A stretch of DNA of 64,000 bases, taken from the NCBI GenBank assembly GCA_947650365.1, contig OX393557.1, positions 46,067,979-46,131,978 on the forward strand, read 5' to 3'. A program made the position numbers and the translations under genes. This DNA comes from Chamaelirium japonicum. Its lineage: Eukaryota > Streptophyta > Magnoliopsida > Liliales > Melanthiaceae. Shown in pieces: positions 50,191 to 63,036 of this stretch. Every line of letters starts with the position of its first letter. Position 1 is the stretch's first letter. Under the pieces are notes generated by a model. That model was not told the DNA's origin and searched no databases. It was given only the letters and a program-made list of their open reading frames with translations.

Positions 50191-51595
50191 ATGGCGGGTA
50201 CTTGGAGTGGAAATGGTGCGAGCAACAGAGCAGGATCGTCCTCTGTGTCTGATAGCACGGCGAGGATGATAGAAATGCTCCAGGGGATGGCCACTATGGT
50301 CCAGCAGCAGCAGGCTGCTGTTGCGCAGCAGCAGATGGCTGCTCAGCAGCAGGCTGAGCTAGTGCAGGCTGCCCTTGCCCAAACCCAGGCTCGTCAGCAG
50401 GCTGAGGGTGAGCGACAGGGGAAGTTACTGAAGGACTTTAAGGCAATGGGACCACCGAGCTTCAAGGGCGAGCCAGACCCCTTAGAGGCTGATCAATGGT
50501 TCCAACAGACTGAGAAGATACTGACTGCGTTAGGCATCACCGATGATAGGCAAGTGACCTTCGCCTCGTACCAGTTTGAAGCTGAGGTAGACTTCTAGTG
50601 GCAAGCAGTCCAGCACACCAGAGCAGCAGATCGAGGAGCGATTATGTAGCAAGAGTTCGAGGAACTCTTTCGAAAGAAGTTCTTTCTGATTACTGTGTAG
50701 AACCGGATGGAAATGGAGTTTCTGGCGGCGCTCTATAAGGGATCTCGTACTGTGACACAGTATGAGGCTAAGTTCTCGGAGCTTGCGAGGTATGCTCCAC
50801 ACTAGGTGGCGACCGACGGCAGGAGAGCCTTGTGCTTTGAGCATGGCTTGAATCTAGCAATCAGAGGCAGGGTTACCCCTTTCTTAGGGCAATCTTATGA
50901 GGAGTTACTCAACCGGTCACTAGTAGTGGAGTAGGAGTTGAAGGAGTTCCGTGCTATCATGGAGAAGCGGAGTGGCAGCAGCCGCAATGGTCCGTCGACC
51001 CAAAAGAGGTTTAATCCTATGGAGACTTGACTCCCGCCGCGCCAGCCTCAGTACTTTCGTGGTCCTCCAGCTTTTGGACCCCCGTGGCGTGAATGTTTCC
51101 AGTTGGGTTCATTTGATCATCTGAAGTGGAACTATCTACATCTTCGTCGGCGGCCACTCCTACCAGCTCCACCATAGAGGCCTGCTCTGCCGATCCCACC
51201 TGTGTAGTAGCAGAGGCCTCCACAGAGAGCTCAATAGCAGCAGCATCCTCCCCAGCCACAGCAGTACAGTCCTTTTCCCCGTCAGGGCGGAGGAGGCAAC
51301 CAGGCTCAGGGAAGGACGTACATGCTAGTTGGTAAAGACCCGGAGGCTTCTGGGGGAGCGATCGAAGGTAACCCTGAACTTAGAATTTCAATTCTTAGTC
51401 GTAATTATATAGTTGTCTTCGCTATGAGTTTTGACTTGTTAGAACTTGTAGCAACTGGTAGTTAGATTAGTTTCTTACGTGTTTTCGATAACGCTAGGTA
51501 CACTTCCTGTCTTTTCGACCCTTGCTTTCGTTCATTTCAATAGCGGGTCTACTCACTCCTATATTGTCCCTAGTTTTGTCAAGACTTTGGGACTG
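50191..51595 (+). pseudogene. Gag and start of protease, outer Tekay-type element (broken)
   Basis: From ATG 50191 the frame matches the inner copy's gag: a Gln-rich coiled coil (residues about 35-70), the gag core starting near FKAMGPPSFKGEPDP, then the zinc-knuckle region. It is stopped by TAG at 50596-50598 and by further stops near 50647, 50699, 50803, 50935 and 51029, plus frame changes. Most stops are one C-to-T or G-to-A step from the codon present in the inner copy. The zinc knuckle has lost a Cys. The frame is cut at 51600 by the inserted element. Confidence 0.85.
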
Positions 51596-51600
51596 GAGTC
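51596..51600 (+). other. Target site duplication (left) of the inner element
   Basis: GAGTC immediately left of the inner LTR is repeated at 63037-63041 immediately right of it, giving the 5-bp duplication expected for gypsy integration. Confidence 0.93.
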
Positions 51601-54600
51601 TGTAATACCCGGTACGTTGATTTCAGGGCAGCCCGGTTTTATTTATTTTTTTATTATTGTTGCTAAATTGATTGAATTGTTTTTCGTATTTATGATCGTC
51701 GATGGTGTGTGCTTGAAACTGAGTTGGACCAGGCAGTGGGCCCCGAGTCCGGGTCGCTAAGCGACACTGGAGGCATGGTATGAATGTTTTGGTAATAATA
51801 CAAATTTAGTAATATATCAGGTTTTTAGACGAGTCTGTCGGACTCGTGAGGTTTGCGCATTGGCCCGTCTCGATGCGATGCAAGCTCGAGTGCGAGCCAT
51901 GTTCAACTGCGAGCTTTGCTTAAAAAAAAAAAAGAATTAAATTTAAAACCTAAATCTAACCCATCACCCACTACCCACTATTCAGCCAACCTATCCCTAC
52001 CCATTCAACCAACCCCATCTCAACCCAACCCAACCAAACCGAAACCCACCCGATCCTATCTCTCTCCCTCTCTAAAATGATTTCTCTCTCTATCTCTCTC
52101 TCCCATCTCACCTCTCAACCGAACCCCCATCTAACCCGTTTCCCCTCTTCCACTTCTCTCTATCTCTCTTAATCCCAAAACCATCCAACTGTTTCCCCCT
52201 CTCTCTCTATCTCCCCAAAACCCCCAAAATCTGATCCTCTTCCCTGCGCGATCCCCTCCCGACCTTCTCTCGAACCCGATCTCCTCTCAAATCCTGATCC
52301 CCCCCTGAAATCCCGATCTCCCCCTCATCTCTATCCCGCAGCCCCCCTCTCCCCTATAAATAAAGCCCCCAAGCCCAGCCGATCCCCCTCATCCCTCTCC
52401 GATTTCCCTCGTCATCTCCCCTATCTCTCTCGTTTTCTTTCTCCTGCGGTGGGGCTTTGCGTGCTTGGCGCCGGAGAGCAGCCGGAATCGGAGAAGAGCA
52501 GCTGGAGCTGAGCTCCCCTGCACCAGGTCAGCCCCCTCTCCGTCCCCTGTTCTTTTTCTCCGGCTCTGTTGAGACCAACCCGACGAACCCCTATTTTTTT
52601 TTTCTCCTTTTGTGATGATCAGACCGACGACCCTGCCGATCGGATCTATGCCCGACGACCCTGCCGATCGAATCGATGCCCTATTTTTTTTTTGTTTTCT
52701 TTCTGTAAGAAATCCGGCCGACCTCTAACCCTCTTGGGATTTTGGACCTCGATGCGGCCATGGTAGCCGGTGGCCGAGCTACCGACGAACCAATCCATTG
52801 CATGTCGCTCCCTTCGTTCTCACCTTGCTGCAATGGCTGCCGACGGCCTCGTTGTCGGCAGCCATGCAACAGGTGGTACCCGACCCAGTCCGACTAGGCC
52901 CCATGTGCTAACAGCCACCTACCCCTTTAATCCCGTGTTCCCTCCGTGGTGGTGACCGCCGTCGGCTTTAACGTCGACTTGCAGACAGTAGAAGCCAACC
53001 ACCATTGATGGCAGACCAACTAATACCCCTTTAACCATATCGATCTTCGTGTCCATAACACGATGATAACAGCATCCAGTCCCCATGCAATTAAAATTGA
53101 AATCCCCGTTTTTATCTTATTAGTAACATATGGATGCATGCAACTTACCAGTTCGTACCGGGGCGATCCAACCGTGGACGGAGCAAAGGCCAGAGATGGG
53201 AGTCCGTGCACGTCGACCAGGTGACACAGCATGCTTTCTTTAATAATTAATAATGTCGATATAGAAATTAAGGGTAGGTGTCCAAACCGCTGCATGCGGG
53301 TCCCGCCGGACGTCGTCGCATGTGGTCGAGTGGACCCCGCCTTGCATGCGGAGTCGCGAGTCCGGCGACGCATGCATAAAAAGTTATTAATTTAATAATA
53401 AAATATTATTGTTTGCATGGACACCATAACTAGGTTTTTCCCTTAATTTGAATAAATAAATAATTAAAGAATTATCGGGACCCATCCTCCTGAGATGAGC
53501 GTGGTAACCCTAGTAAAGGGATTTTGGGCGAGAGTGCTTTATGATATTTAATTTTGATGTTGGGTTGTGAGTGGGTGCGAATCCCGGGGTAATCCATCGA
53601 AAATGATTAAACACTTTTTAGTTCTTTCAATGCCATGTGTTATGTTAATTATTGTTAATCTACCTGGTTAGAGGGTAGAGACCCCGTGCGCGCAAGGGTC
53701 GTGAACCACCTTGCGCGTACAGCCGAAGTTAAGTAGGTTAGGGGTCACGGGCAAGGGTTGTGGTAAAGCCAATAGGAGGTGCCCTCGAGTAGGGATTGGC
53801 CTAGCAACCCTGTCCCGGGGAGTTGAAGTCCCCATAGTAAAGCAAGTTGGGCGGTAGAGCTCCACCGTGAAAGACGGGAAACCCCTTATGATGATCTGGG
53901 TGAATTGTGCATGGAGTTGGTGGATGCACGACGAGAGAGTTGGCCCTCTACATCGAAATAAAATGCCCGATAGTAATGCCCGACCGGGGGCAGGTTGAAC
54001 AAAATATCCGGGGTTCATGTTTGAGTGTGTAACTGTTTGATTATAAATTATGAATTGTATGACTGTTCACACAATGACCTAGTGACAGTAGGATTTGCAT
54101 GTTAATATAGAAATTGCATGGACACTTAGGACGTGATTGAGAACATAGCCTGACAATTAGGTTAATCAATAATTTATCTTAAAATTTGGGCGTTGTTAGT
54201 TATTAAGATTGTTAGCTTGTCACTAGCCATTTATTTGGCTAATCTTCCAAATATATTTTTGGGGGCTACTCATTCCCACGAGTAGACTCTTCTGCAGGAG
54301 CTGAGGCATCGGAGCAGCAGTAGGAGTCCGAGAACGAGTTTAGGGTTGCAGCCTTTTCCTTTAAAATTCTAGTATGCCGATTTTTACAGTAATCCTTTTC
54401 ATTTGATGTAATCGAATTGGATTGGAATAAGTTTCTATTAGTTAGTTAGTTTGATAAGTGGTAATATGCCAACTGATATTTCTTTGGGTAGGCCTCTCCT
54501 AAAGGCCCCAAGCCTAGGTTAGATCACCACAAAAATATAAGACGAATAATTGACCTAATTTGACAAGCCCAGTAGATAGGACCTCCAGACAGATGCACCG

Positions 54601-54900
54601 AGTGTTCGGGAGCGGGTGAGATACTCGGCTCGCCGTCGGAGGCTTGAGCCGCGTGCTCCTTTAGAGTATATTCTGTCAGTATGTTGTGACACCGTTGAGT
54701 CGCATGTACTGAAAGGATATCCCTTTTAAAGGTCGAGCCTGATCTTTGTTCCTCCCCCTTCTTTCATTTGCTTGTGTGTGAGCGTAGAAAGAGCCCAGTG
54801 AGAATCCTAAATTGGCATAGTTAAGTAACAATACCCAGAACCCTCTTCCTTTCTCACCTCACAACCCAGGAATCGGTCTACAGATTTCTGCGGCGTGACA
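51601..54900 (+). repeat. 5' LTR of the inner element
   Basis: TGTAATACCCGG to GCGTGACA. U3 carries pyrimidine-rich (CT)n-like stretches and the TATA box CCCTATAAATAAAG (52352-52365). The part after it is about 2.5 kb, unusually long for R plus U5. Confidence 0.95.
52355..52363 (+). promoter_or_regulatory. TATA box of the inner 5' LTR
   Basis: TATAAATAA in the context CCCCTATAAATAAAGCC; the same box is at about 60491 in the 3' LTR and as TATAAAAC near 47496 in the outer LTR. Confidence 0.65.
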
Positions 54901-54902
54901 GC

Positions 54903-54915
54903 TGGTATCAGAGCC
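54903..54915 (+). other. Primer-binding site, initiator tRNA-Met type (inner element)
   Basis: TGGTATCAGAGCC lies 2 bp after the LTR end; it is identical to that of the outer element. Confidence 0.92.
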
Positions 54916-55022
54916 TAGGGATATGTTCCTAGGGATTAGTTTCTAGGATTAGGAGTCTAAGTCTAGAGTCTAAATAGTTGGTTAATAGATAGTTGACGTT
55001 AGGACTATCTTTTCAATTTCAG

Positions 55023-58000
55023 ATGGCGAGTACTAGGAGTGGAAATGGTGCGAGCAACGGAGCAGGATCGTCCTCTGCGTCTGATAGCACGGCGAGGATG
55101 ATGAAAATGCTCCAGGGGATGGCCACCATGGTCCAGCAGCAGCAGGCTGCTGTTGCGCTGCAGCAGACGGCTGCTCAGCAGCAGGCCGAGCTAGCGCAGG
55201 CTGCTCTTGCCCAAGCCCAGGCTCGTCAGCAGGCTGAGGGCGAACGGCAAGGGAAATTGCTGAAAGACTTCAAGGCGATGGGACCACCGAGCTTCAAGGG
55301 TGAGCCAGACCCCATTGAGGCCGATCGATGGTTCCAGCAGACTGAGAAGATACTGAACGCGTTGGGCATCACCGACGATAGGAGAGTGACCTTCGCCTCG
55401 TACCAGTTTGAGGCTGAGGCAGACTTCTGGTGGCAGACTGTCCAGCGCACCAGAGCAGCAGATCGAGGAGCGATTACGTGGCAGGAGTTCAAGGAACTCT
55501 TTCGGAAGAAGTTCTTTCCGGTTACCGTGCAGAACCGGATGGAGATGGAGTTTCTGGCGCTCTATCAGGGATCTCGTACTGTGACACAGTATGAGGCCAA
55601 GTTCTCGGAGCTTGCGAGGTATGCTCCACACCAGGTGGCGACCGACAGTAGGAGAGCCTTGCGCTTTGAGCATGGCTTGAATCCAGCGATCAGAGGTAGG
55701 GTTACCCCTTTCTTGGGGCAATCTTATGAGGAGTTGGTCAACCGGTCCCTGGCAGTGGAGCAGGAGTTGAAGGAGTCCCGCGCTATCATGGAGAAGCGGA
55801 GTGGCAGTAGTCGCAACGGTCCACCGACTCAGAAGAGGTTTAGGCCTATGGAGACTCGACCCCCGCCGCGCCAGCCTCAGAACTTTCGTGGTCCTCCAGC
55901 TCTTGGACCGCCGCGGCGTTAATGTTTTCAGTGCGGTTCGTTTGAGCATCTGAAGTGGAACTGTCCACAGCTTCGTCGGCAGCCACTCCTACCAGCTCCA
56001 CCCCAGAGGCCTGCTCTGCTGCCACCACCTGTGCAGCAGCAGAGGCCTCCACAGAGAGCTCAGCAGCAGCAGCGTCCTCCCCAGGCATAGCAGCAGAGGT
56101 CTTTCCCCCGTCAGGGCGGAGGAGGCAACCAGGCTCAGGGAAGGACGTACATGCTAGTTGGTCAAGACCCAGAGGCTTCTGGGGGAGCAATCGAAGGTAA
56201 CCCTGAACTTAGAATTTCAATTCGTAGACGTATGGTGTAGTTGTCTTTGCTATTAGTTTTGATTCGTTAGAACTTGTAGCAACCGGTAGCTAGATTAGTT
56301 TCCTACATGTTTCCGATAACGCTAGGTACCCTTCCTGTCTTTTCGACCCTTGCTTTCGTTCATTTCGATAGCGGGTCTACTCACTCCTATATCGTCCCTA
56401 GTTTTGTCAAGACTTTGGGACTGGAGTCGGTTCCATTGGGTCATACTCTGTCGGTGTTTTCACCGCTCGGGGTAAGTACCGATGTGGACCGGATCTGCCG
56501 GGACTGTATCATTCATATAGGAGACAGAGAGCTCTCGGTAGACCTCATTGTCCTGAACTTAGGAGGAGTGGACATACTACTTGGGATGGATTGGATGTCA
56601 GCCTATCACGTTACCCTCGATTGCTTTACTAAGAAGGTCACATTCTCACCTCCGGGGAGCGAGGCTTTTTACTTCTTGGGGGACAAGCAGAAGATCTTGT
56701 GCCCGGTACCGCTGCAACAGATAACCCTCAGCTTACTAGCGCAGCTACCGAGTAGAGATAAAGATGGGAACCCAGTAGTGCTACCACCGATGGTTCGTGA
56801 GTTTCCGGATGTCTTCCCAGATGAGCTTCCAGGCTTGCCTCCACCTCGAGAGGTTGAGTTTGCTATAGATCTGGCACCGGGAGCAGCACCGATCTCGGTT
56901 GCTCCGTATAGGATGGCTTCCGCGGAGCTAAAGGAGCTGAAGACCCAGTTGGAGGAGTTACTCGATAGAGGCTTCATTCGTCCCAACACGTCTCCTTGGG
57001 AGCCCCAGTCTTGTTTGCTCAGAAGAAGGATGGGACGAAGAGGCTTTGTATCGACTATCGTAAGCTAAATAGCATAACGATCAAGAACAAGTACCCTTTA
57101 CCTCGAATTGAGGACCTATTTGATCAGTTGAAAGGGGCTTGCTATTTCTCGAAGATCGACCTGAGGACCGGATATCACCAGTTGGCTGTGAGAGCAGAGG
57201 ATATTCCGAAGACGGTGTTCCGGACGCGTTATGGGCACTATGAGTTTTTGGTCATGCCCTTCGGTCTAATGAACGCCCCTGCAGTATTTATGGATCTGAT
57301 GAACCGAGTCTTCAGCATGTTCCTGGACAGATTCGTAGTAGTGTTTGTGGACGATGTCCTCATTTACTCCAAGACGGAGGGAGATCATCGAGAGCACCTG
57401 AGTGCTGTGTTGCAGACCCTCAGAGACCACCAACTGTATGCCAAGCTCAGTAAGTGTGAGTTTTGGATGCAGGAGGTGAAATTTCTCGGACACGTTGTCT
57501 CGCAGGAAGGCATCTCCGTGGATCCATCGAAGATAGAGGCCGTGATGGACTGGGAGCAGCCGAAGAACGTATTTGAGATCAGGAGTTTCTTGGGGCTAGC
57601 AGGCTATTACAGACGTTTTGTGGAGGGATTTTCTCGTCTAGCAGCATCTCTCACCCGTCTGACAAAGAAGGGTGTCAGGTTCGAGTGGTCGGAAGATTGT
57701 GAGAAGTCCTTCCGGGAGTTGAAGAGGCGTCTTACTTCGGCCCCAGTGCTTACGATTCCGGCCAGTGGCAAAGGTTATGTTGTCTTCACCGATGCCTCAT
57801 TGATGGGGCTTGGAGCTGTACTGATGCAGGATGGTAGGGTAGTAGCCTATGCCTCTAGGCAATTGAAGACTCACGAGAGGAACTATCCCACCCATGACTT
57901 GGAGTTGGATGCAGTGGTTTTCGCCCTGAAGATATGGAGACACTGCTTGTACGGTGAGGAGTTCGATATGTATTGCGACCATAAGAGTTTGCGATACATC

Positions 58001-59685
58001 GGGAGTCAGAAGGATCTGAATATGCGTCAGAGGAGATGGATCGAGGTCCTGAAGGATTTCAACTATTCGTTTTTTTACCACCCTGGTAAAGCGAATGTAG
58101 TTGCAGATGCCTTGAGCCGGAAGTCCCGCAGCCAGCTTGCTAGATTGGTGACTGATCGACAGGACTTTCTGGCCACGATAGAAGGCTTTGATTGTGGGTT
58201 CAGTGGGAGTCCTCTCATACCGTGTTGTGCACCATGCGAGTGCAACCTAGCCTACTTCAGAAGGTGATTGCAGCACAGAGGTTGGATTCTGAGTTGGAGG
58301 AGATTAGAGTGCGGTGCGACAGTGGGGAGTCTGTCCCTGATTGGTCGATCGATGCTGATGGAGGTCTAAGGTTTCGGAGGAGGTTGTGCCTCCCTGCTGA
58401 TGAGGAGGTTCGAGAGGAGGTGTTGTCAGAGGCGCATCGATCCAAATTCTCGGTGCACCCTGGCGGCACCAAGATGTATCTTGATTTGAGGAGACAGTTC
58501 TAGTGGAAGGGCATGAAGCGTGACGTGGCTGCCTTTGTGTCTAGATGTTTGACTTGTCAGTAAGTCAAGGCTGAGCACTAGAGACCGACTGGATTGCTGC
58601 AGCCGCTTCCAGTAGTTGAATGGAAATGGGAGCACATTACGATGGACTTTGTTTCGGGGTTGCCTTTAACCCGGAGCAAGCATGACTCAGTTTGGGTGAT
58701 CGTGGACCGACTGACGAAGTCGGCGCACTTTCTTTCGGTGCGGACGACGATGACATCCATCGACCGAGCGAAGTTATATCTAAGGGAAATTGTCAAGCTG
58801 CACGGAGTTCCAGTTTCCATTGTCTCGGATCGAGATCCTCGGTTCGTTTCTCGATTTTGGGAGAGCCTGCAAACAGCTTTGGGGACGGAGCTCAGTTTTA
58901 GCACTGCGTTTCACCCGCAGACGGATGGCCAGTTAGAGAGGACGATTCAGATTTTGGAGGATATGTTGCGGGCTTGCACAGTAGATTTTGGAGGCAGTTG
59001 GGAGGAGCACTTACCTCTTGTGGAGTTTGCCTATAACAATAGTCATCAAGCTAGCATCGGCATGGCCCCCTATGAAGCTTTGTACGGGAGACCATGTCGG
59101 TCACCCCTTTGTTGGGCGGAAGTAGGAGAGCGGAGTCTCTTGGGGCCAGAGCTTGTCCAGGAGACGACTGAGAAGATCCAGCTGATTAGAGAGCGACATA
59201 GAGCAACGCAGAGTCGACAGAAGAGCTATGCAGATGTGCGTCGACGCCCGCTCGAGTTTACTGTCGGAGACCATGTCTTTCTAAAGGTTTCCCCTCGGTG
59301 AGGCATCACCAGATTTGGGAAGAAAGGGAAGTTGGCTCCGAGGTTCATAGGTCCTTTCGAGATCTTGGAGAGAGTTGGCGAGGTGGCATATCGTCTGGCA
59401 CTGCCCCCGCAGCTCTCTAGCGTCCACGGTGTCTTTCACGTGTCAATGCTTCGGAGGTATGAGCCAGACCCGTCGCACGTGTTAGATTGGCAGGACCTGA
59501 CCCTCAGTTCAGACGGGTCCTATGAGGAGCGACCGATTAGGATCTTGGCTAGAGAAGATCGAGTGCTTTGTACAAAGACCATCCCCATGGTGAAGGTGCA
59601 GTGGCAGCACTGTAGTGAGGAGGAGGCTACGTGGGAGCTCGAGTCAGCGATGCGGTCCCAGTACTCTTCCTTGTTTGATGATTAG
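55023..59685 (+). pseudogene. Gag-pol of the inner Tekay-type element (broken by stops and frameshifts)
   Basis: Gag starts at ATG 55023, aligned with the outer copy, and runs through a Gln-rich coiled coil and the gag core to a TAA at 55920-55922, where the outer copy has GAA. The CCHC knuckle (CFQCGSFEHLKWNC) lies just after it. A TAG at 56088 follows (CAG in the outer copy). Protease (DSGSTHS, 56367) and the start of RT follow; a 1-bp loss in the G run ending at 57000 shifts the frame. RT has FVDDVLIYS at 57344; RNase H ends with ADALSRKS at about 58115. A frame change occurs near 58200. The integrase zinc region is broken by stops at 58501, 58561 and 58579; the catalytic core (DFVSGLP, SDRDPRF, HPQTDGQLERT) is open to a TGA at 59299. 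A GPF-type module and a chromodomain (EERPIRILARED ... EATWELESAM) finish at 59685. Confidence 0.95.
56197..56325 (+). other. Candidate intron between gag zinc knuckle and protease
   Basis: 129 bp with GTAACC at the start and CGCTAG at the end, containing three in-frame TAG codons. Joining across it keeps the gag-pol frame (the split codon is Gly) and gives the spacing before the protease seen in other chromoviruses. The outer copy has the same borders (51368-51497) but 130 bp, so the frame there is preserved only if the segment is removed. Function is inference. Confidence 0.5.
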
Positions 59686-59730
59686 TGTTAGTTAATTTTC
59701 GGGACGAAAATTTTAATAAGGTGGGTAGGA

Positions 59731-62700
59731 TGTAATACCCGGTACGTTGATTTCAGGGCAGCCCGGTTTTATTTATTTTTTTATTATTGTTGCTAAATTG
59801 ATTGAATTGTTTTTCGTATTTATGATCGTCGATGGTGTGTGCTTGAACCTGAGTTGGACCGAGCAGTGGGCCCCGGGTCCGGGTCGCTAGGCGACACTGG
59901 AGGCATGGTATGAATGTTTTGGTAATAATACAAATTAAGTAATATATCAGGTTTTTAGACAAGTCTGTCGGACTCGTGAGGTTTGCGCATTGGCCCGTCT
60001 CAATGCGATGCAAGCTCGAGTGCGAGCCATGTTCAACTGCGAGCTTTGCTTAAAAAAAAAAAAAAGAGAATTAAATTTAAAACCTAAATCTAACCCATCA
60101 CCCACTACCCACTATTCAGCCAACCTATCCCTACCCATTCAACCAACCCCATCTCAACCCAACCCAACCAAACCGAAACCCACCCGATCCTATCTCTCTC
60201 CCTCTCTAAAATGATTTCTCTCTCTATCTCTCTCTCCCATCTCACCTCTCAACCGAACCCCCATCTAACCCGTTTCCCCTCTTCCACTTCTCTCTATCTC
60301 TCTTAATCCCAAAACCATCCAACCGTTTCCCCCTCTCTCTCTCTATCTCCCCAAAACCCCCAAAATCTGATCCTCTTCCCTGCGCGATCCCCTCCCGACC
60401 TTCTCTCGAACCCGATCTCCTCTCAAATCCTGATCCCCCCCTGAAATCCCGATCTCCCCCTTATCTCTATCCCGCAGCCCCCCTCTCCCCTATAAATAAA
60501 GCCCCCAAGCCCAGCCGATCCCCCTCATCCCTCTCCGATTTCCCTCGTCATCTCCCCTATCTCTCTCGTTTTTTTTCTCCTGCGGTGGGGCTTTGCGTGC
60601 TTGGCGCCGGAGAGCAGCCGGAATCGGAGAAGAGCAGCTGGAGCTGAGCTCCCCTGCACCAGGTCAGCCCCCTCTCCGTCCCCTGTTCTTTTTCTCCGGC
60701 TCTGTTGAGACCAACCCGACGAACCCCTATTTTTTTTTCTCCTTTTGTGATGATCAGACCGACGACCCTGCCGATCGGATCTATGCCCGACGACCCTGCC
60801 GATCGAATCGATGCCCTGTTTTTTTTTTTGTTTTCTTTCTGTAAGAAATCCGGCCGACCTCTAACCCTCTTGAGATTTTGGACCTCGATTCGGCCATGGT
60901 AGCCGGTGGCCGAGCTACCGACGAACCAATCCATTGCATGCCGCTCCCTTCGTTCTCACCTTGCTGCAATGGCTGCCGACGGCCTCGTTGTCGGCAGCCA
61001 TGCAACAGGTGGTACCCGACCCAGTCCGACTAGGCCCCATGTGCTAACAGCCACCTACCCCTTTAATCCCGTGTTCCCTCCGTGGTGGTGGCCGCCGTCG
61101 GCTTTAACGTCGACTTGCAGACAGTAGAAGCCAACCACCATTGATGGCAGACCAACTAATACCCCTTTAACCATATCGATCTTCGTGTCCATAACACGAT
61201 GATAACAGCATCCAGTCCCCATGCAATTAAAATTGAAATCCCCGTTTTTATCTTATTAGTAACATATGGATGCATGCAACTTACCAGTTCGTACCGGGGC
61301 GATCCAACCGTGGACGGAGCAAAGGCCAGAGACGGGAGTCCGTGCACGTCGACCAGGTGACACAGCACGCTTTCTTTAATAATTAATAATGTCGATATAG
61401 AAATTAAGGGTAGGTGTCCATAACACTGCATGCGGATCCCGCCGGACGTCGTCGCATGTGGTCGAGTGGACCCCGCCTTGCATGCGGAGTCGCGAGTCCG
61501 GCGACGCATGCATAAAAAGTTATTAATTTAATAATAAAATATTATTGTTTGCATGGACACCATAACTAGGTTTTTCCCTTAATTTGAATAAATAAATAAT
61601 TAAAGAATTATCGGGACCCATCCTCCTGAGGTGAGCGTGGTAACCCTAGTAAATGGATTTTGGGCGAGAGTGCTTTATGATATTTAATTTTGATGCTGGG
61701 TTGTGAGTGGGTGCGAATCCCGGGGTAATCCATCGAAAATGATTAAACATTGTTTAGTTCTTTCAATGCCATGTGTTATGTTAATTATTGTTAATTTACC
61801 TGGTTAGAGGGTAGAGACCCCGTGCGCGCAAGGGTCGTGAACCACCTTGCGCGTACAGCCGAAGTTAAGTAGGTTAGGGGTCACGGGCAAGGGTTGTGGT
61901 AAAGCCAATAGGAGGTGCCCTCGAGTAGGGATTAGCCTAGCAACCCTGTCCCGGAGAGTTGAAGTCCCCATAGTAAAGCAAGTTGGGCGGTAGAGGTCCA
62001 CCGTGAAAGACGGGAAACCCCTTATGATCATCTGGGTGAATTGTGCATGGAGTTGGTGGATGCACGGCAAGAGAGTTGGCCCTCTACATCGAAATAAAAG
62101 ACCCGATAGTAATGCCCGACCGGGGGCAGGTTGAACAAAATATCCGGGGTTCATGTTTGAGTGTGTAACTGTTTGATTATAAATTTGGAATTGTATGACT
62201 GTTCACACGATGACCTAGTGACAGTAGGATTTGCATGTTAATATAGAAATTGCATGGACACTTAGGACGTGATTGAGAACATAGCCTGACAATTAGGTTA
62301 ATCAATAATTTATCTTAAAATTTGGGCGTTGTTAGTTATTAAGATTGTTAGCTTGTCACTAGCCATTTATTTGGCTAATCTCCCAAATGTATTTTTGGGG
62401 GCTGCTCATTCCCACGAGTAGACTCTTCTGCAGGAGCTGAGGCATCGGAGCAGCAGTAGGAGTCCGAGAACGAGTTTAGGGTTGCAGCCTTTTCCTTTAA
62501 AATTCTAGTATGCCGATTTTTACAGTAATCCTTTTCATTTGATGTAATCGAATTGGATTGGAATAAGTTTCTATTAGTTAGTTAGTTTGATAAGTGGTAA
62601 TATGCCAGCTGATATTTCTTTGGGTATGCCTCTCCTAAAGGCCCCAAGCCTAGGTTAGATCACCACAAAAATATAAGACGAATAATTGACCTAATTTGAC

Positions 62701-63036
62701 AAGCCCAGTAGATAGGACCTCCAGACAGATGCACCGAGTGTTCGGGAGCGGGTGAGATACTCGGCTCGCCGTCGGAGGCTTGAGCCGCGTGCTCCTTTAG
62801 AGTATATTCTGTCAGTATGTTGTGACACCGTTGAGTCGCATGTACTGAAAGGATATCCCTTTTAAAGGTCGAGCCTGATCTTTGTTCCTCCCCCTTCTTT
62901 TATTTGCTTGTGTGTGAGCGTAGAAAGAGCCCAGTGAGAATCCTAAATTGGCATAGTTAAGTAACCATACCCAGAACTCTTTTCCTTTCTCACCTCACAA
63001 CCCAGGAATCGGTCTACAGATTTCTGGGGCGTGACA
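59731..63036 (+). repeat. 3' LTR of the inner element
   Basis: TGTAATACCCGG to GGCGTGACA, near-identical to 51601-54900 over its full length, with scattered substitutions and short poly-A/T length changes. Followed directly by the right GAGTC duplication. Confidence 0.95.

Larger units (their letters stand above)
51601..63036 (+). mobile_element. Inner, structurally complete Ty3/gypsy Tekay/Del-type chromovirus, 11.4 kb
   Basis: Two LTRs of 3300 and 3306 bp (51601-54900, 59731-63036), a tRNA-Met primer-binding site at 54903, gag-pol with protease, reverse transcriptase, RNase H, integrase and a C-terminal chromodomain (55023-59685), and a purine-rich AAGGTGGGTAGGA just before the 3' LTR. Flanked by GAGTC on both sides. 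Domain order and a chromodomain place it in the chromoviruses; very long LTRs and this domain set fit the Tekay/Del clade. In the first 290 bp I count about eight differences between its LTRs, so insertion is not brand new. Gag-pol is disabled. Confidence 0.95.

Noticed and set aside
53020-53373. 117-residue antisense frame in the inner LTRs (also 61156-61509)
   Set aside because: Only a shortened version survives in the outer LTR (48253-48471), so there is no sign that it is maintained.
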